In this document: in pieces, positions 31,961-42,506 of the stretch
Layout of the letters: each line of letters starts with the position of its first letter
Numbering within the stretch: position 1 is the first letter of the stretch
Source of the DNA: Mesostigma viride
Taxonomy: Eukaryota; Streptophyta; Mesostigmatophyceae; Mesostigmatales; Mesostigmataceae
NCBI GenBank assembly: GCA_009746045.1
Contig: RPFO01000584.1
Coordinates: forward strand, 1,023,843 to 1,087,842
DNA: 64,000 nt
Direction: 5' to 3'
The notes under the pieces: generated by a model
What the model saw: only the letters and a program-made list of their open reading frames with translations
Databases searched by the model: none
What the model was told of the DNA's origin: nothing
Made by a program: the position numbers and the translations under genes

Positions 31961-32340
31961 ACTACACAAACGGCCTTCCTGCACGCCCCGCGCGGGGCCC
32001 GCACGCCCCACGCGGCTGCGCGTGCGGATCGGCTAAACTCTGTACTGCTTGGTACAAGTACAGAGGCCTCAGGAGCTAAGGCTGTACCGTTTCAGTAGAC
32101 TTCTACCAATGAGCCCGTGACTAACCAATACCCCCGTACACTGACCGTAATATCTACCATTTGAATGACTGGCCCAGGTTCGTGGGGAAAATGGCAGCCC
32201 TGAGAAAATGTCCGTTTGATCAAAAGGGATCGACGACATCGAAAGTGTTGGCGAGCAGACTCAAACTTGCAACGGGTGACTTAGCGGCTATCACGGCGGC
32301 GGGTGGCACGCAGGCAGGCACCAGAAAGATGGCGGTCGGC
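31961..32340. other. Non-coding stretch inside the CACTA-like element
   Basis: A GC-rich repeat of GCACGCCCC near 31980-32030, then nothing recognisable. Confidence 0.35.
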
Positions 32341-32344
32341 TTTT

Positions 32345-32566
32345 GCTACCTGACCCATGGATACCGGACTCGAGCCGATCAGTTACATCGACACACATGC
32401 TAGCTGGCCAAATTTCGTGATATCTCCTTTCCCTTCCTCCATGGATACCTACATTGTCCAGTTGCATTGGTCATCCTCCAGGCTTCCTCAGTTTTATCGC
32501 GAAATTATGGTGGATGCGTTCCTGGAAATGTGGACAGAGCCGGACTTCATGCTCACTGTTGATTAG
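32345..32566 (+). pseudogene. Possible TNP2-like transposase fragment
   Basis: The frame reads SYIDTHASWPNFVISPFPS and QFYREIMVDAFLEMWTEPDF. The first part resembles SFMDTHSSWPAFVSCVNLP in the transposase core at about 34361-34420. It could be a decayed second copy of that segment. The similarity is short. Confidence 0.35.
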
Positions 32567-32644
32567 TGAGCTGCCAGCGGTCTCACTGCCGCAGACGTCC
32601 CAGCGTGGCTCGATTTGTGCGCCCGATGGCAACTGGTTAGCCAC

Positions 32645-32686
32645 GGAGGGCCGGCATTGACCATCAACGGTCGATGCCGGCCCTCC
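32645..32686. repeat. Strong hairpin, 13-bp perfect stem plus inner stem
   Basis: GGAGGGCCGGCAT and its exact reverse complement are separated by 16 bases. The loop adds TGACC/GGTCG with near pairing, so the full stem is about 18 bp. It lies 19 bases before the transposase start codon at 32705. Confidence 0.8.
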
Positions 32687-32704
32687 ATCTAGAGATTGTT
32701 TGAA

Positions 32705-33206
32705 ATGCGTCAAGGACAGACAGTCGATGAATTCATGGCCGAGGACCCTGACGACGGGTCGGCCAGTGGAGAGGATGCAGCACGCCAGTTTGCTAGAAAT
32801 TATGACGAAGCAGTGGCCAGAGTCAAGGACGATACGCCATTGTACCCGGGATCTGAGAGCAAGGCGTTGATGTTTACATTGCAATTGCTGACGCTAATGG
32901 GGGAAAACTCATGCCCTCAGACCTTTGCTGATGAGCTCTTTAAGCTGTTGGGAAACGTTCTCCCCGCGGGCAACACTCTGCCCGACAGTATCTCGAAGGC
33001 ACGGAAAGTGATCAAAGGCTTGGGCTTGGGGTACCGTGTGTACGATGCCTGCCCATGCGAGGGTTACTTGTACAAGGACAAGATTACTAAGAGCTGCCCT
33101 CTTTGCAAGCTGTCGCGCTACGAGACGTACACTGACAGAAACGGTGACGTCGTCAACTCGCGGAAAGCGCATCGCCAGGTTAGGCACTTCCCCCTGATGG
33201 ATGGGC
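32705..33206 (+). pseudogene. TNP2-like transposase, N-terminal exon
   Basis: The frame from ATG 32705 (MRQGQTVDEFMAEDP) leads to the conserved TNP2 N-terminal pattern: ADELFKLLGNVLPAGNTLPD, KARKVIKGLGLGYRVYDACP, YKDKITKSCPLCKLSRYE and RQVRHFPLMD. The zinc-ribbon-like Cys pattern (ACPCEGYLY ... CPLC) fits Transposase_21 proteins of CACTA elements. The exon stops where the foldback array begins at about 33207. Confidence 0.75.
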
Positions 33207-33990
33207 CGAATTAACTTGGGTGCTCGGAAGTGGTTATTCCGGGCAAAATAGTGTGACGGACCGATTTGCCTCAGTGGGCAAAAGGTTCCAGCACTTTTTA
33301 ACCTAACTAAAACCTGGCCTCGTGGAGGGGGGACGAAGAGCCCGAGACATCCGCCTAGGCCGCTGAGCACGCAAATGATATTGCGCCGGAGCTGCCTCAG
33401 TGAGGATTCGAACCCCTGACCTCCAAGGTGCACAGGTTTTAGTTAGGTTAAATAGTGCTGGAACCTTTTGCCCACTGAGGCAAATCGGTCCGTCACACTA
33501 TTTTGCCCGGAATAACCACTTCCGAGCACCCAAGTTAATTCGGCCGAATTAACTTGGGTGCTCGGAAGTGGTTATTCCGGGCAAAATAGTGTTCCGGACC
33601 GATTTGCCCCAACGGCAAAAAGGTTCCGGCACTATTTAACCTAACTAAAACCTGACCCCGTGGAGGGGGAACGAAGAGCCCGAGACATCCGCCTAGGCCG
33701 CTGAGCACGCAAATGATATTGCGCCGGAGCTGCCTCAGTGAGGATTCGAACCCCTGACCTCCAAGGTGCACAGGTTTTAGTTAGGTTAAATAGTGCTGGA
33801 ACCTTTTTCCCACTGAGGCAAATCGGTCCGTCACACTATTTTGCCCGGAATAACCACTTCCGAGCACCCAAGTTAATTCGGCCGAATTAACTTGGGTGCT
33901 CGGAAGTGGTTATTCCGGGCAATTAAAATAGTGTGACGGACCGATTTGCCTCAGTGGGAAAAAGGTTCCAGCACTATTTAACCTAACTGA
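33207..33990. repeat. Array of three foldback elements with tRNA B-box-like cores
   Basis: Units at about 33207-33543, 33544-33880 and 33881-33990 (last truncated). Each full unit starts CCGAATTAACTTGGGTGCTC and ends with its reverse complement, about 85-90 bp arms. Inside, on the minus strand, lies GGTTCGAATCC (33404-33414 and 33742-33752), the pol III B-box. The array separates FPLMD from RVPEMAEALQ in the transposase frame, so it disrupts coding. Units meet at TTAATTCGGCCGAATTAA. Confidence 0.85.
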
Positions 33991-34004
33991 TTAGGGCCTG
34001 GTTC

Positions 34005-34974
34005 CGAGTCCCGGAAATGGCGGAAGCCCTTCAGTACGCTGCGAACCATGAAAACAGGGAGCCAGACTCATCCACGCGCGTTGTGGACGGCTTGAAAGGC
34101 AGGTTTGCACTTGTTTCTACGCCTTCTGTTATGCAATGTGTGCCAAAGTATCAAGTTCGAGATTTTTCCTCTGGCGCGTATCTTTTGTTTGTACTGCTCT
34201 GATGGATACCTTTCTTCTTACGTCTGGTGTTTCTTGTGCATGGACCTGTTCGTGCAGACAGCCGTGCCATTCAGCACATAAAGAACAACTGGGACTTTCG
34301 CAGCCAGCCGCGGAACACCATCTTCCTTTTGAATTTTGACGGTGTATGTCCAAGGTCTTTCATGGATACCCACAGCAGTTGGCCCGCGTTTGTTTCCTGT
34401 GTGAACTTGCCCGAGTGGGTTATGGTGAATGGGCGTTTTTGCCCTATGGTGCTTCTTGTGGGTGCAATGAAGGGAAAGGCACCGAAGAACATGAGCATTT
34501 TTTTGGACTTGATCGCTGAGGACTTCCTGGTACTGTGGAAGGGGTATTACATTTGTGATGTGACGCTGGACGTGGCCGGTGTTTACACTACGACATTTGT
34601 GAGGTCCATTCTTGCTGGCATAATTCACGACTACCCGGCATACTCCAAGTCCCTGAACATTCCAGATGCAGGGTACTATCAATGCGTCCTACATGGTGAT
34701 CAGTGGCGTGGGGTTTTTATCTCAAATGGCCGTATCGTTCTCCTTGGCAATGACCGCATGTTTCCCGAGGGTGACCCCCGCCGGCCGGCTCACGCTCCTG
34801 TTGTTCAGGAGATGGACCATGCTGGCTACCTGAAGTACTGTGCTACGCTAAAAAAGCAGCCCGAGCCGTTTCTCAAGTTACCGTACGGGGTTCACCTGAA
34901 GATCCGTCATTTTATTGACGAGTTCCATCTGTGTCCCAACAACTTCAAGCGGGTCATTCATTGCACAACAAGCG
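34005..34974 (+). pseudogene. TNP2-like transposase, catalytic core exons
   Basis: After the foldback array the frame resumes RVPEMAEALQYAANHENREP. A segment at about 34103-34257 has GTTTGC...GTGCAG intron-like ends but an uncertain phase. Then RAIQHIKNNWDFRSQPRN, FLLNFDGVCPRSFMDTHSSW, VMVNGRFCPMVLLVGAMKGK, EDFLVLWKG and GIIHDYPAYSKSLNIPDAGY follow. These match the TNP2 core, with NFDG as the likely catalytic Asp region. It ends at a 5' splice site AGCG|GTAATT (34974/34975). Confidence 0.8.
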
Positions 34975-34989
34975 GTAATTGCTAAACAT

Positions 34990-36348
34990 TTAACCCTTAG
35001 TCCGTTAACCCCCCGACCTGTCGGGGGGTTTGACTAACGGTCGAATTTCGCGCCGCGCCGAGAGCGCCGCGCCACTTGTGACGGATGTCAGTGGTCCGGT
35101 GGGTCCGGGAACACTTAGGGACGAAGGTGATGCATAGGTTTGGGGGTAATATTCGCCATAGCCTGGTAATTACAACGTGCATTGAGAATGTATCACGTGA
35201 CTTTGGCGGGAAATTTTCGCTCGCGCGCGCGCGTAATGAGATATGGCTGCATGCTGCAACGTGCCGCTGTTACGAAATGTTTGCGTCTCGCGGCTTGAAA
35301 CGGTTCAGAATGTTGCTCAGAATGACGATGCATGATTTTCGTAGGTCAGGCACGGCCAGATTTATAGGGTTGGGAAAATACAGGTAGGAAAATATAACTT
35401 TCCTGGTCGTCAGTTCCAGATGAGTCATAGCTTATCATAGGTCGATTTCCTCCCTATGGCCGGGCAAATCTGCGCCATGCAGCCCGGGCATCCAGTTTGG
35501 GTATGGGACGTCAGCTGCAGCGTTTGCTGAGAATGCGGACTAGTTTAGTAGCCATCTTTGCACGGAACATCGACCTGGTAGTCATGGCGGATCATGAAGT
35601 ATGCGGCTATGGCGGCCTTTGCATGTAGAGCATCAGTATGTGTGAGATTTGAGGGTCCCGGCCAGCGGAATCCGGGTAGGGCATGAACGAGCCAGGTACG
35701 ACAACGTATTTGCGTGTTGTTTGCAGCGGAATACGTATCCCATGCATTATAAATGACGATTGTATCCATGCATATTTCAGCAAGTTCCATGCCTGTTGTA
35801 AAGAGTGGTATTAGCCCTGAAAGTGCCCAGTTTTTGGCATTTCTTTGGAGTATACCACTCCGTCAGTGCAGGTAGGCAACGTGTTTGTATTCCAGCACTT
35901 TTGGCAGCCTTTGATAGCTTGTTATAATGCATTATTGTGTTGCATGTCATAGATAGCTGTTTACACGCGCGTAACCCACACACATGTATGAGCACGTTAT
36001 ATAGGGGTAATGGGTTATACGGGTGGTCTGACCCAAGGAAACCACCATTGGACTATCCAACTAAGTTGTCCAATGTTGTTATTGAGATTCCCTGCCCTCC
36101 CTGGGAAGTTAGGGTGGGGTAGACTTTTCCTTGGGGAAAAAAGATCGTCTTTTGGCCAACTTTGACTGGAGCTATCATCCAAATGCTTTGATAAAGCCAA
36201 GGTATTATTGCATATTCTGAAAGCCCTTGAAGTGTAGATACTCCTAGAATCTTGGTTGGGGTATTTGGAGTTGTGGCCTGTGAGTTATGATTTTTTTCAT
36301 TTTCAGGGGTATGAAAGTGCCAAAATGGGTCAGCGGACTATGGGTTAA
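34990..36348. mobile_element. piggyBac-like non-autonomous element A (TTAA-flanked, 1.36 kb)
   Basis: TTAA-CCCTTAGTCCG at the left (34990) and CGGACTATGGG-TTAA at the right (36348): terminal inverted repeats starting CCC with TTAA target sites, the piggyBac signature. It is an inverted relative of element B (45223-46577). Shared inner sequence includes TATCACGTGACTTTGGCGGG and an alternating CG tract. No transposase is encoded. It lies entirely inside a transposase intron, 15 bases after the 5' splice site. The left end holds a hairpin around CCCCCCGAC/GTCGGGGGG (35010-35031). Confidence 0.8.
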
Positions 36349-36459
36349 TTGTATCATTTGATTGTGATTGTTGCTTGCATACATTGACTGTGGCCTATCT
36401 GTTCACATGGAAAGCTGATGAAATATTGTTTTTTTTTTTTCTGTAGGTACTATATGCAG

Positions 36460-38251
36460 GGAAGGCTATGGCGAGCGGGTCACTTCGTGGCAGGCTGAAG
36501 GTCCTCGGTCTGAACCCGGAGCTGTGGCGGCCTGATGAAGACCCTCCACCGGAGGGAGACCCACCACCGGAGGGAGACCCTCCACCGGAGGGAGACCACC
36601 AAAGTCCACCGAAGAAAGGCCGCAAGAAGAAGAGGGCGCCAGCACCGCGCCCCGGGTTCCAGCTGACGGCTGAGGAAAAGGCTGATATCAAGCGTAAGTG
36701 TGACCTTGGGTTCTTATTTTTCCCGTAATTTGGAAATTTAATATGTAGGACTGACTATGGTCTGTGTGATTTACATAGGACTGACTATTTTTTTCGGCTG
36801 TCGTGTTACTACTATATGTTATTTTTTTGCGTGTGGTTGTCATGCGCAGGTCTCGATGACATCATGGCGCATAGCCTACCCGACTACTTCACCGGCCGGA
36901 TCAGTGGCTTGCTCTGCGATGCGAAGATTACTGAAAAATCCAAGACGCGTGACAAAATCCTCTACTTTTGCAAGCAACTCCCGACCATCTTGCGTGGGCG
37001 GTTAGATGACGATGCATGCACGGCATGCATTTCTCCTTCAATCAGCGGCCTGGGACTTTGTGTTTTCTAGCGGCCCGGCGACTCAGCAGCAGTTGGATGA
37101 CTGCGGCGAGATGTTTTTGCTTGCTGCAGTGGCGATGGAGCGTGTAGCGCCAGCGTCTGAGATGGCAAAATCTGTTCATATGATGGCCCACCTGGCCCAG
37201 CAAATCCCCTTGTTGGGTCGATGTGACACCCGCACCATGGCGTCGGGCGAGCGGATGATGGGGGCCATCACGAAAGCTAAGCTGTCCAACGTCAATGTGG
37301 AGAGCTCCATGGACGGAGCATATCGCAAGTCTGAGGCGCTGACCCATCTGGCCTATCACATGGTGAAAACCGGGATGGTAAGTACACGCTAGTGACCGAT
37401 TTTTTTTTAATGGATTTGTGTGCAGATTTAGTGTTATGTACGCGCTGCTTGTGGCCCGGTCTTGTGCTGCATGCAGCTAATTTCTTTGCATATTTGTGTG
37501 CGCTGCTTGCCATGTCTTGTTTGCTTTCTTTTTTTTTTTCAGCCAAAAGACCGCTACTACATCTGGGACGTTATCCACGCAGACCCTTCCAAGAAGGTTG
37601 AGTTGGGGGGGCGCAGCCGCAAGGTTAAGAATTTCTGCACTTTCACCGCGCCGCAGAATCTGATGAAGTGGGCGCGATTTTGTTGGAGTATGCGCTGCCC
37701 AATGCGGAGTACATACAAAGATCCCGAAGTCAACGGCGATGAGGCCTACTGGTAAGACGCCGCTGTCCTATTATTGTAAGTTGCTATTCTTTGAGCTGAC
37801 TTTCTTTCAGTATATGGAACTTCATCTGATTTACAAGGACTACTGCCGTTATTCTAATTTTTTTTTTCTTGCATTGCTATCTTGCTTTGTATGCGATGTG
37901 CATGCAGGCGGCCCTTGTGCAGCGCGCCATGAGAGGTCGCGCGACCTCTCATGGCTCAAAGACTGGATCGGACTCAACCAGCAGCCGCTGGTCCCGGAGC
38001 TTGTCCAGGCTGCAGCAGCCGGCGTGCAGCTCAAGGCTGAGGAGTATGATAGGGTGCACTTGTACGGTTTCAATTACCGGACGAAAGAAGCTGACAGGAA
38101 GCAAGCATGGCGGACTGCAAACTGTGGTGTAGCCTACCATAAGGAGGGAAGCAGCACTCAGTACGGCTACCTGACCCACATTCTCGTGGCGAAGCTGCAT
38201 GGTGCAGCCGGTGGGGAAGTGGACTCAACAGCTTGTGCTGAGATCGAGTAG
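36460..38251 (+). pseudogene. TNP2-like transposase, C-terminal exons
   Basis: Exon 36460-36693 (SGKAMASGSLRGRLKVLGLN, then a PPPEGD repeat), intron 36694-36849, exon from 36850 (RLDDIMAHSLPDYFTGRISG) with a one-base shift near 37010 into FLLQSAAWDFVFSSGP and MMAHLAQQIPLLGRCDTRTM, intron 37378-37542 (GTAAGT...TTTCAG), exon 37543-37751 (PKDRYYIWDVIHADPSKKVE), intron about 37752-37907, and a last part with DLSWLKDWIGLNQQPLVPEL and EEYDRVHLYGFNYRTK to a stop at 38249. Three of the junctions keep phase. The His/Met-rich block resembles the domain that follows TNP2 in plant and algal CACTA proteins. Confidence 0.7.
37927..37954. repeat. 28-bp perfect palindrome in a transposase exon
   Basis: CCATGAGAGGTCGC is followed directly by its reverse complement. 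The reading frame changes at this point between QRAM and DLSWLKDW, so the palindrome probably arose by a local inverted duplication. Confidence 0.85.
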
Positions 38252-38958
38252 AGCTTTTCGATGCATCGGAGGTGGCTTACATTCGGGATCAACGCTTGGT
38301 GTTGGTCCGCAGCGCCGAGGCACCACGCACGGCAAAGCTAGTGTGGCCAACATCTGTTAGCTCTGTTGGGTTTGTGCTGGACCCACGGCATCAGCCCCAT
38401 TCGGTCATTCACTGCAAGCTGCCCCGTCACCTGGCAACCGGGTGGGCTTTGGAGAACGAGTTTTTCCAAAGCACGGCGACAAGGTGGCAGGAAGACATCA
38501 GGTACTTCCCACCTGAGCCGCCCGCTGAACGGCCGCCCGCTGAACCGCCGCCCGCTGATCCGCCGCCCGCGCCAGCGAGCACGGCGGCACGACCTTCACG
38601 CGCAGCCCCGCCGCGCAAGAAAAAGAAGCCGCCCGATGAACGGCAGCCCGCGCCGGCAACCACGGCGGCAGGACCTTCACGCGCAGCCCCGCCTCGCAAG
38701 AAAAAGAAGCCGCCCGCTGAACGGCAGCCCGCGCCGGCAACCACGGCGGCAGAACCCTCACGCGTAGCCCCGCCTCGCAAGAGAAAGAAGAAATCTGAGG
38801 CTTTGGCGCCTGCATCACACAAGGGGAAGGAACCCATGCCCCCGTTGCGCACAAGTGCACGCGCGCGCACGGTCAGGGACTATAGAGGACAAACCCCTAG
38901 CAACGAGGGGAATGACAGTGATTTTAACGGTAGTGATGCCAAGGATGATTCTGATTGA
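38245..38958 (+). pseudogene. C-terminal domain and basic repeat tail of the transposase
   Basis: Continues the transposase in another frame (ELFDASEVAYIRDQRLVLVR), a pattern like the domain at the C-terminus of CACTA transposases. PPAERPPAEPP and three basic repeats of SRAAPPRKKKKPP follow, a likely nuclear localisation signal. The acidic end GNDSDFNGSDAKDDSD stops at 38956. The shift at 38249 may be a lesion or a missed intron. Confidence 0.6.
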
Positions 38959-39099
38959 TGCTGCTGCGCCAGCATTTTGCGGCCTCATTAGATGCTGCAC
39001 ACAAGTGTAATCATGCCGATATTATGTTGAATAAAGATGCATCATTCATTGTTTGGGCCTAAACTGACTTGTTGTCGGTTCAGCCCTTGTATTTTTTAC

Positions 39100-39515
39100 C
39101 ACTTTTGTGCTCGTCGTGGTGTTCTTTTTACCACTTTTTACCACTTTTTACCACTTTTACCACTTTTTACCACTTTTTACCACTTTTTACCACTTTTTAC
39201 CACTTTTTACTACTTTTTACCACCTTTTTCCACCTTTTACCACTTTTACCACCTCCGTTAGGTGGTAAAAGTCGCTTTAGGTGGTATTTTTTATCACTTT
39301 TTATCACTTTTTATCACTTTTTATCACTTTTTATCACTTTTTATCACTTTTTATCACTTTTTATCACTTTTTATCACTTTTTATCTCTTTTTACCACTTT
39401 TATCACTTTTTACCACTTTATACCACTTGTGGGTGGTAAAAAGTGATAAAAAGTGATAAAAAGTGATAAAAAGTGATAAAAAGTGATAAAAAGTGATAAA
39501 AGTGGTATTTTTTAC
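39100..39515 (-). repeat. Right subterminal array of the 11.2-kb CACTA-like element
   Basis: Tandem TTTTTACCAC (39120-39240), TTTTTATCAC (39290-39400) and inverted AAAAAGTGAT (39436-39500) units, mirroring the left array with local foldbacks. Confidence 0.85.
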
Positions 39516-39610
39516 CACCCCTGAGTTCCTAGCTAGTGTCTCTCTCTCACTGGGGAGGTGTTGCTTGCAGTGTACGGTGTTGGTAAGGTACACTTAGTTA
39601 CGGCCTAAAT

Positions 39611-41525
39611 GCCCCGGAGGCATAGGAGGCGAGGTATACAGGCACTGCACAGTCCCCAGAGGACAATAGTGAGAAAGAAGACGCGGCTAGCGCGTCCAGC
39701 CAAAGTTCCAGGGGATCCCAGAGATCCGGTGCTGCCATCAGCTATAGGGCTACTGCATAACGGCATATCAGGCGACCCGTGATCCGCAGCTTAGTAGAAC
39801 GAGCTGCCCTAGAGGTTGATCAGCAACAACACTGAGCTGCCGCAGCGGCAGCATCATTATCATCATCATCAGCAGCAGCAGCAGTTACAGCCGGGAGCCG
39901 CAACATCAATCGCGACCGCGACCGAACCACTGAGCATCCGAGCGAACCGGATAGGGTACCTCCTACGCAGCGAACCCCTTCCGTGGTGGAAGATGCGCAG
40001 GAGGAGGAGGATGTAGAGGACGCAGGTAGCTCAACGGCCAGCTCCCCGTTCGTACCCCCGCCTGGCTTCGTGGATCGATCGGTACTACCCGGCGACGTAC
40101 GCGCGCGGGACTCGCGCGTCTGTCTTGACCCATGCATGGGCCGGGCGTGGACGGGGGGGGTCGGGGCCGGAGCCCGGGCGGGTCCCTCGTCGGGTATCCT
40201 TCGGGTCTTACGAGCGAGAGTCCAGGTCCCCGCATAGAGTGCCAGGATCGTCGGCCTACGTCCACGGCGACCAATGGGACGATGGACACGCTCCTCCTGG
40301 CCCATTCCCCACCGTACCGCCATACACACCCGCCAGGAGCGCGCCCACGAATGTCAACTTCAGTCGGCTGCCCTTGGACGACCCTGGCTTAGTACGAGCA
40401 TCCCACGTCGGTCCGCGTGCGGCGTGAGTCGGACCGCTTCGCCTTTCGGCGGCAATCTGACGCCTACGCACCCTGACGTGGGACTGGCGACTATGCAGCT
40501 TGGCGCGCGGCGGACGCTGAGTCTCGTATCCCGGCGCGAGTCTGCCCCGTATGCTCCCTCCCATGGGTCCCATTATGAAGCGTGGGTGAGGCGCCAACAG
40601 CCCCCCACCTTTTCCAGTCCCGCGTACTGCGAGAAGGGCGGGCCCCTGGGAGAGCCGGTCAAGGCCCCGCCCCTGTCAGATTTCAAGGCGGTGCCCAAGC
40701 TCCACGCGGGCATGAGTCCCCGCGAGATAATTTGACGAGTGGGCCCGTATGACATGGCAACAGTTATACATCGTGTGGTGCGATCATAACCAGTGGCAGC
40801 TGGCCACCAAGCCTGGTGTTGATCCCCTATACGTGGTGGTGAAGTGCATGGACCCGTCCGGCGTTGGTATGCTCAACGTCGAGAGCGTGGCCTCCCAGTC
40901 TTATCCGCGGACGTACGGTGGAGGAGCTCCTGGACCGCATCCGGCGCAAGCTCATTCCACCTGGCTACCAGTTCACCGAGCGGTTTGAGTTCGCGCGTCT
41001 GCGCCAGGGCAACACTGCATGACCTGGCCGAGTTCCTCACCACCTTTGATTCCTTTGCGGCGCGGCTGACCGGGGACCTGACGTGGACCGAGTACAAGAG
41101 TCGGTTCTTGGAGGCCATCCACCCTGACCTCCGCGCCGAGGTCAAGAAGCACTACGCGGAGGTGCCCTGGGCGAATCTTGACATCCACGCCGTCCAGCAG
41201 TACCTTCTCCAAGTGGCCGACTTCATCACGCGCCGGGGCTCAGCCAGCCCGCGGGAAGTTGAACCCGGCCGTCCGGGAGGAGGAATCCGAGGACGATGAG
41301 GTGCCCGCCACACAGCTACACACCATCGACGTGTCCAAGGCCCGCTGCTTCAGGTGCAACGAGATCGGACATCTCAAGAAGGACTGCCCGCGACTCAAGA
41401 TGCGCACACGTGTTCCAGCGTGGTCCCACAAGTTCCAGCAAGGCCCCCCAGATGACGACGACCAGCGCGCGGACGCGCGGGATCCCCTGGGGAAGGCCGG
41501 GGAGGGATCCCACACTCGGGTTTGA
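39611..41525 (+). pseudogene. gag: Gag of a Ty3-type LTR element
   Basis: Basic N-terminus MPRRHRRRGIQALHSPQRTI from ATG 39611, then several frame changes. A gag core lies at 40920-41300 (QFTERFEFARLRQGNTLHDL ... DLTWTEYKSRFLEAIHPDLR). A zinc knuckle CFRCNEIGHLKKDC is at 41346-41387. A short acidic/basic tail ends at 41525. It directly follows the right border of the CACTA-like element, which may have removed or moved the 5' LTR. None is visible at 39539-39610. Confidence 0.7.
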
Positions 41526-41929
41526 TCCCTCAGTGCGCTGGAACCTCTCGGCCCTCCTGTGGTCGTGGCGGAGTACCTATATACCAGGCACGTGACCAGC
41601 AGGAGGAGGCGGAGGAGGCCGACGTAAACACGGTCACTTCCCCAGGGAGACGTGATGGTCGCAGCTAGTAATGGTGCCTGTGTAAACTAGCTGCGGGCCA
41701 TTGGTGCCTCTCGCTCATACGTTTCCGGGGCGACATCTTCGGACGAGGGGGAAGGGAGGAGTAGAGTTAGTCAACCAGGTAGAATTACAGACGCCCGCAC
41801 CAGATGCAGACGCATCGGCCCCAGATCGAGGCCAATAACGTAGATAGGAATGACGGGCAGGCCCCAGAGGTCTCCCCGCCTTCTGCCTTACCTGGAGGTG
41901 GCAGCCACCGTGGCGCCTCTGGGCGCCGC

Positions 41930-42506
41930 CGACATCATGCATCCTCGGCGTGGACTGGCAGGATGCCCAGGACGTAACGATCAGTGTCAAGCGCCGCGTG
42001 GTGTGGTTCCCGGATGCATGGTTCCTTCTGGTGCCCTCAGCACCAATACCTTGCGCAGGGCATTGAGGTTCACAACGTCCAGTACGAATCCGGTCCCGAG
42101 CGACAGCAACGGCATGCCTCCCAGATGCTCATGAACGGCATTCTGCGACCCGTCATGGGTTACTACCGCACACCTGCTACAGGTGTCCAGCGACTTGCGC
42201 GACCCTCGCAAGGGCGGGGACAAGCCGCCCGGGTCCTGGAAACGCACGTGCGCATTGGCCTATTGTCTTGACGACATCCCGTCCCCTCCTTTTGTGGTCG
42301 CGACGGATGCGGGCAAGGTGGCCATCGGTGGGGTTCTGTTGCAGGACCAAGGCAAGGGCTTGCAACCGGTTGAGTATATCTCCCGCACCATGATCCCCGC
42401 CGAGCGGAACGATCCGGTTCATCAGCAGGAGCTGCTGGCCGTGGTCTACTGTTACATACATCACTTGCCACGCATGGCGCCACCACTTGCTGGGTGCGCA
42501 GTTTGA
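41930..42506 (+). pseudogene. pol: Protease end joined to RNase H of the Ty3-type element (RT deleted)
   Basis: CILGVDWQDAQDVTISVKRR at about 41935-41995 is the retropepsin C-terminus. From about 42262 the Ty3-type RNase H begins: PPFVVATDAGKVAIGGVLLQ and PVEYISRTMIPAERN ... HQQELLAVVYCYIH, with a frame change at about 42470. Less than 300 bp lie between them, so the whole RT is missing. Confidence 0.75.

Larger units (their letters stand above)
28303..39538. mobile_element. CACTA-like DNA transposon, 11.2 kb, with TNP2-type transposase
   Basis: The left end is CACTAGGAACTCAGG (28303-28317). The right end reads CACTAGCTAGGAACTCAGG on the minus strand (39520-39538), the same sequence with a CTAG duplication. 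Both ends carry long arrays of GTGGTAAAAA-like units in opposite orientation. Internally it encodes TNP2-like transposase pieces on the plus strand (32705-38958) and another gene on the minus strand (29464-31960). The flanks are TC microsatellite, so the target duplication cannot be read with certainty. It is broken by a foldback array in the transposase and by frame changes, though several introns look intact. Confidence 0.8.

Noticed and set aside
33207..33990. A functional tRNA gene cluster
   Set aside because: Only B-box-like T-arms are seen. There is no acceptor, D or anticodon arm, and the units are foldbacks.
34990..36348. A piggyBac transposase inside element A or B
   Set aside because: No open frame longer than about 100 codons and no DDD-type motifs in either copy.
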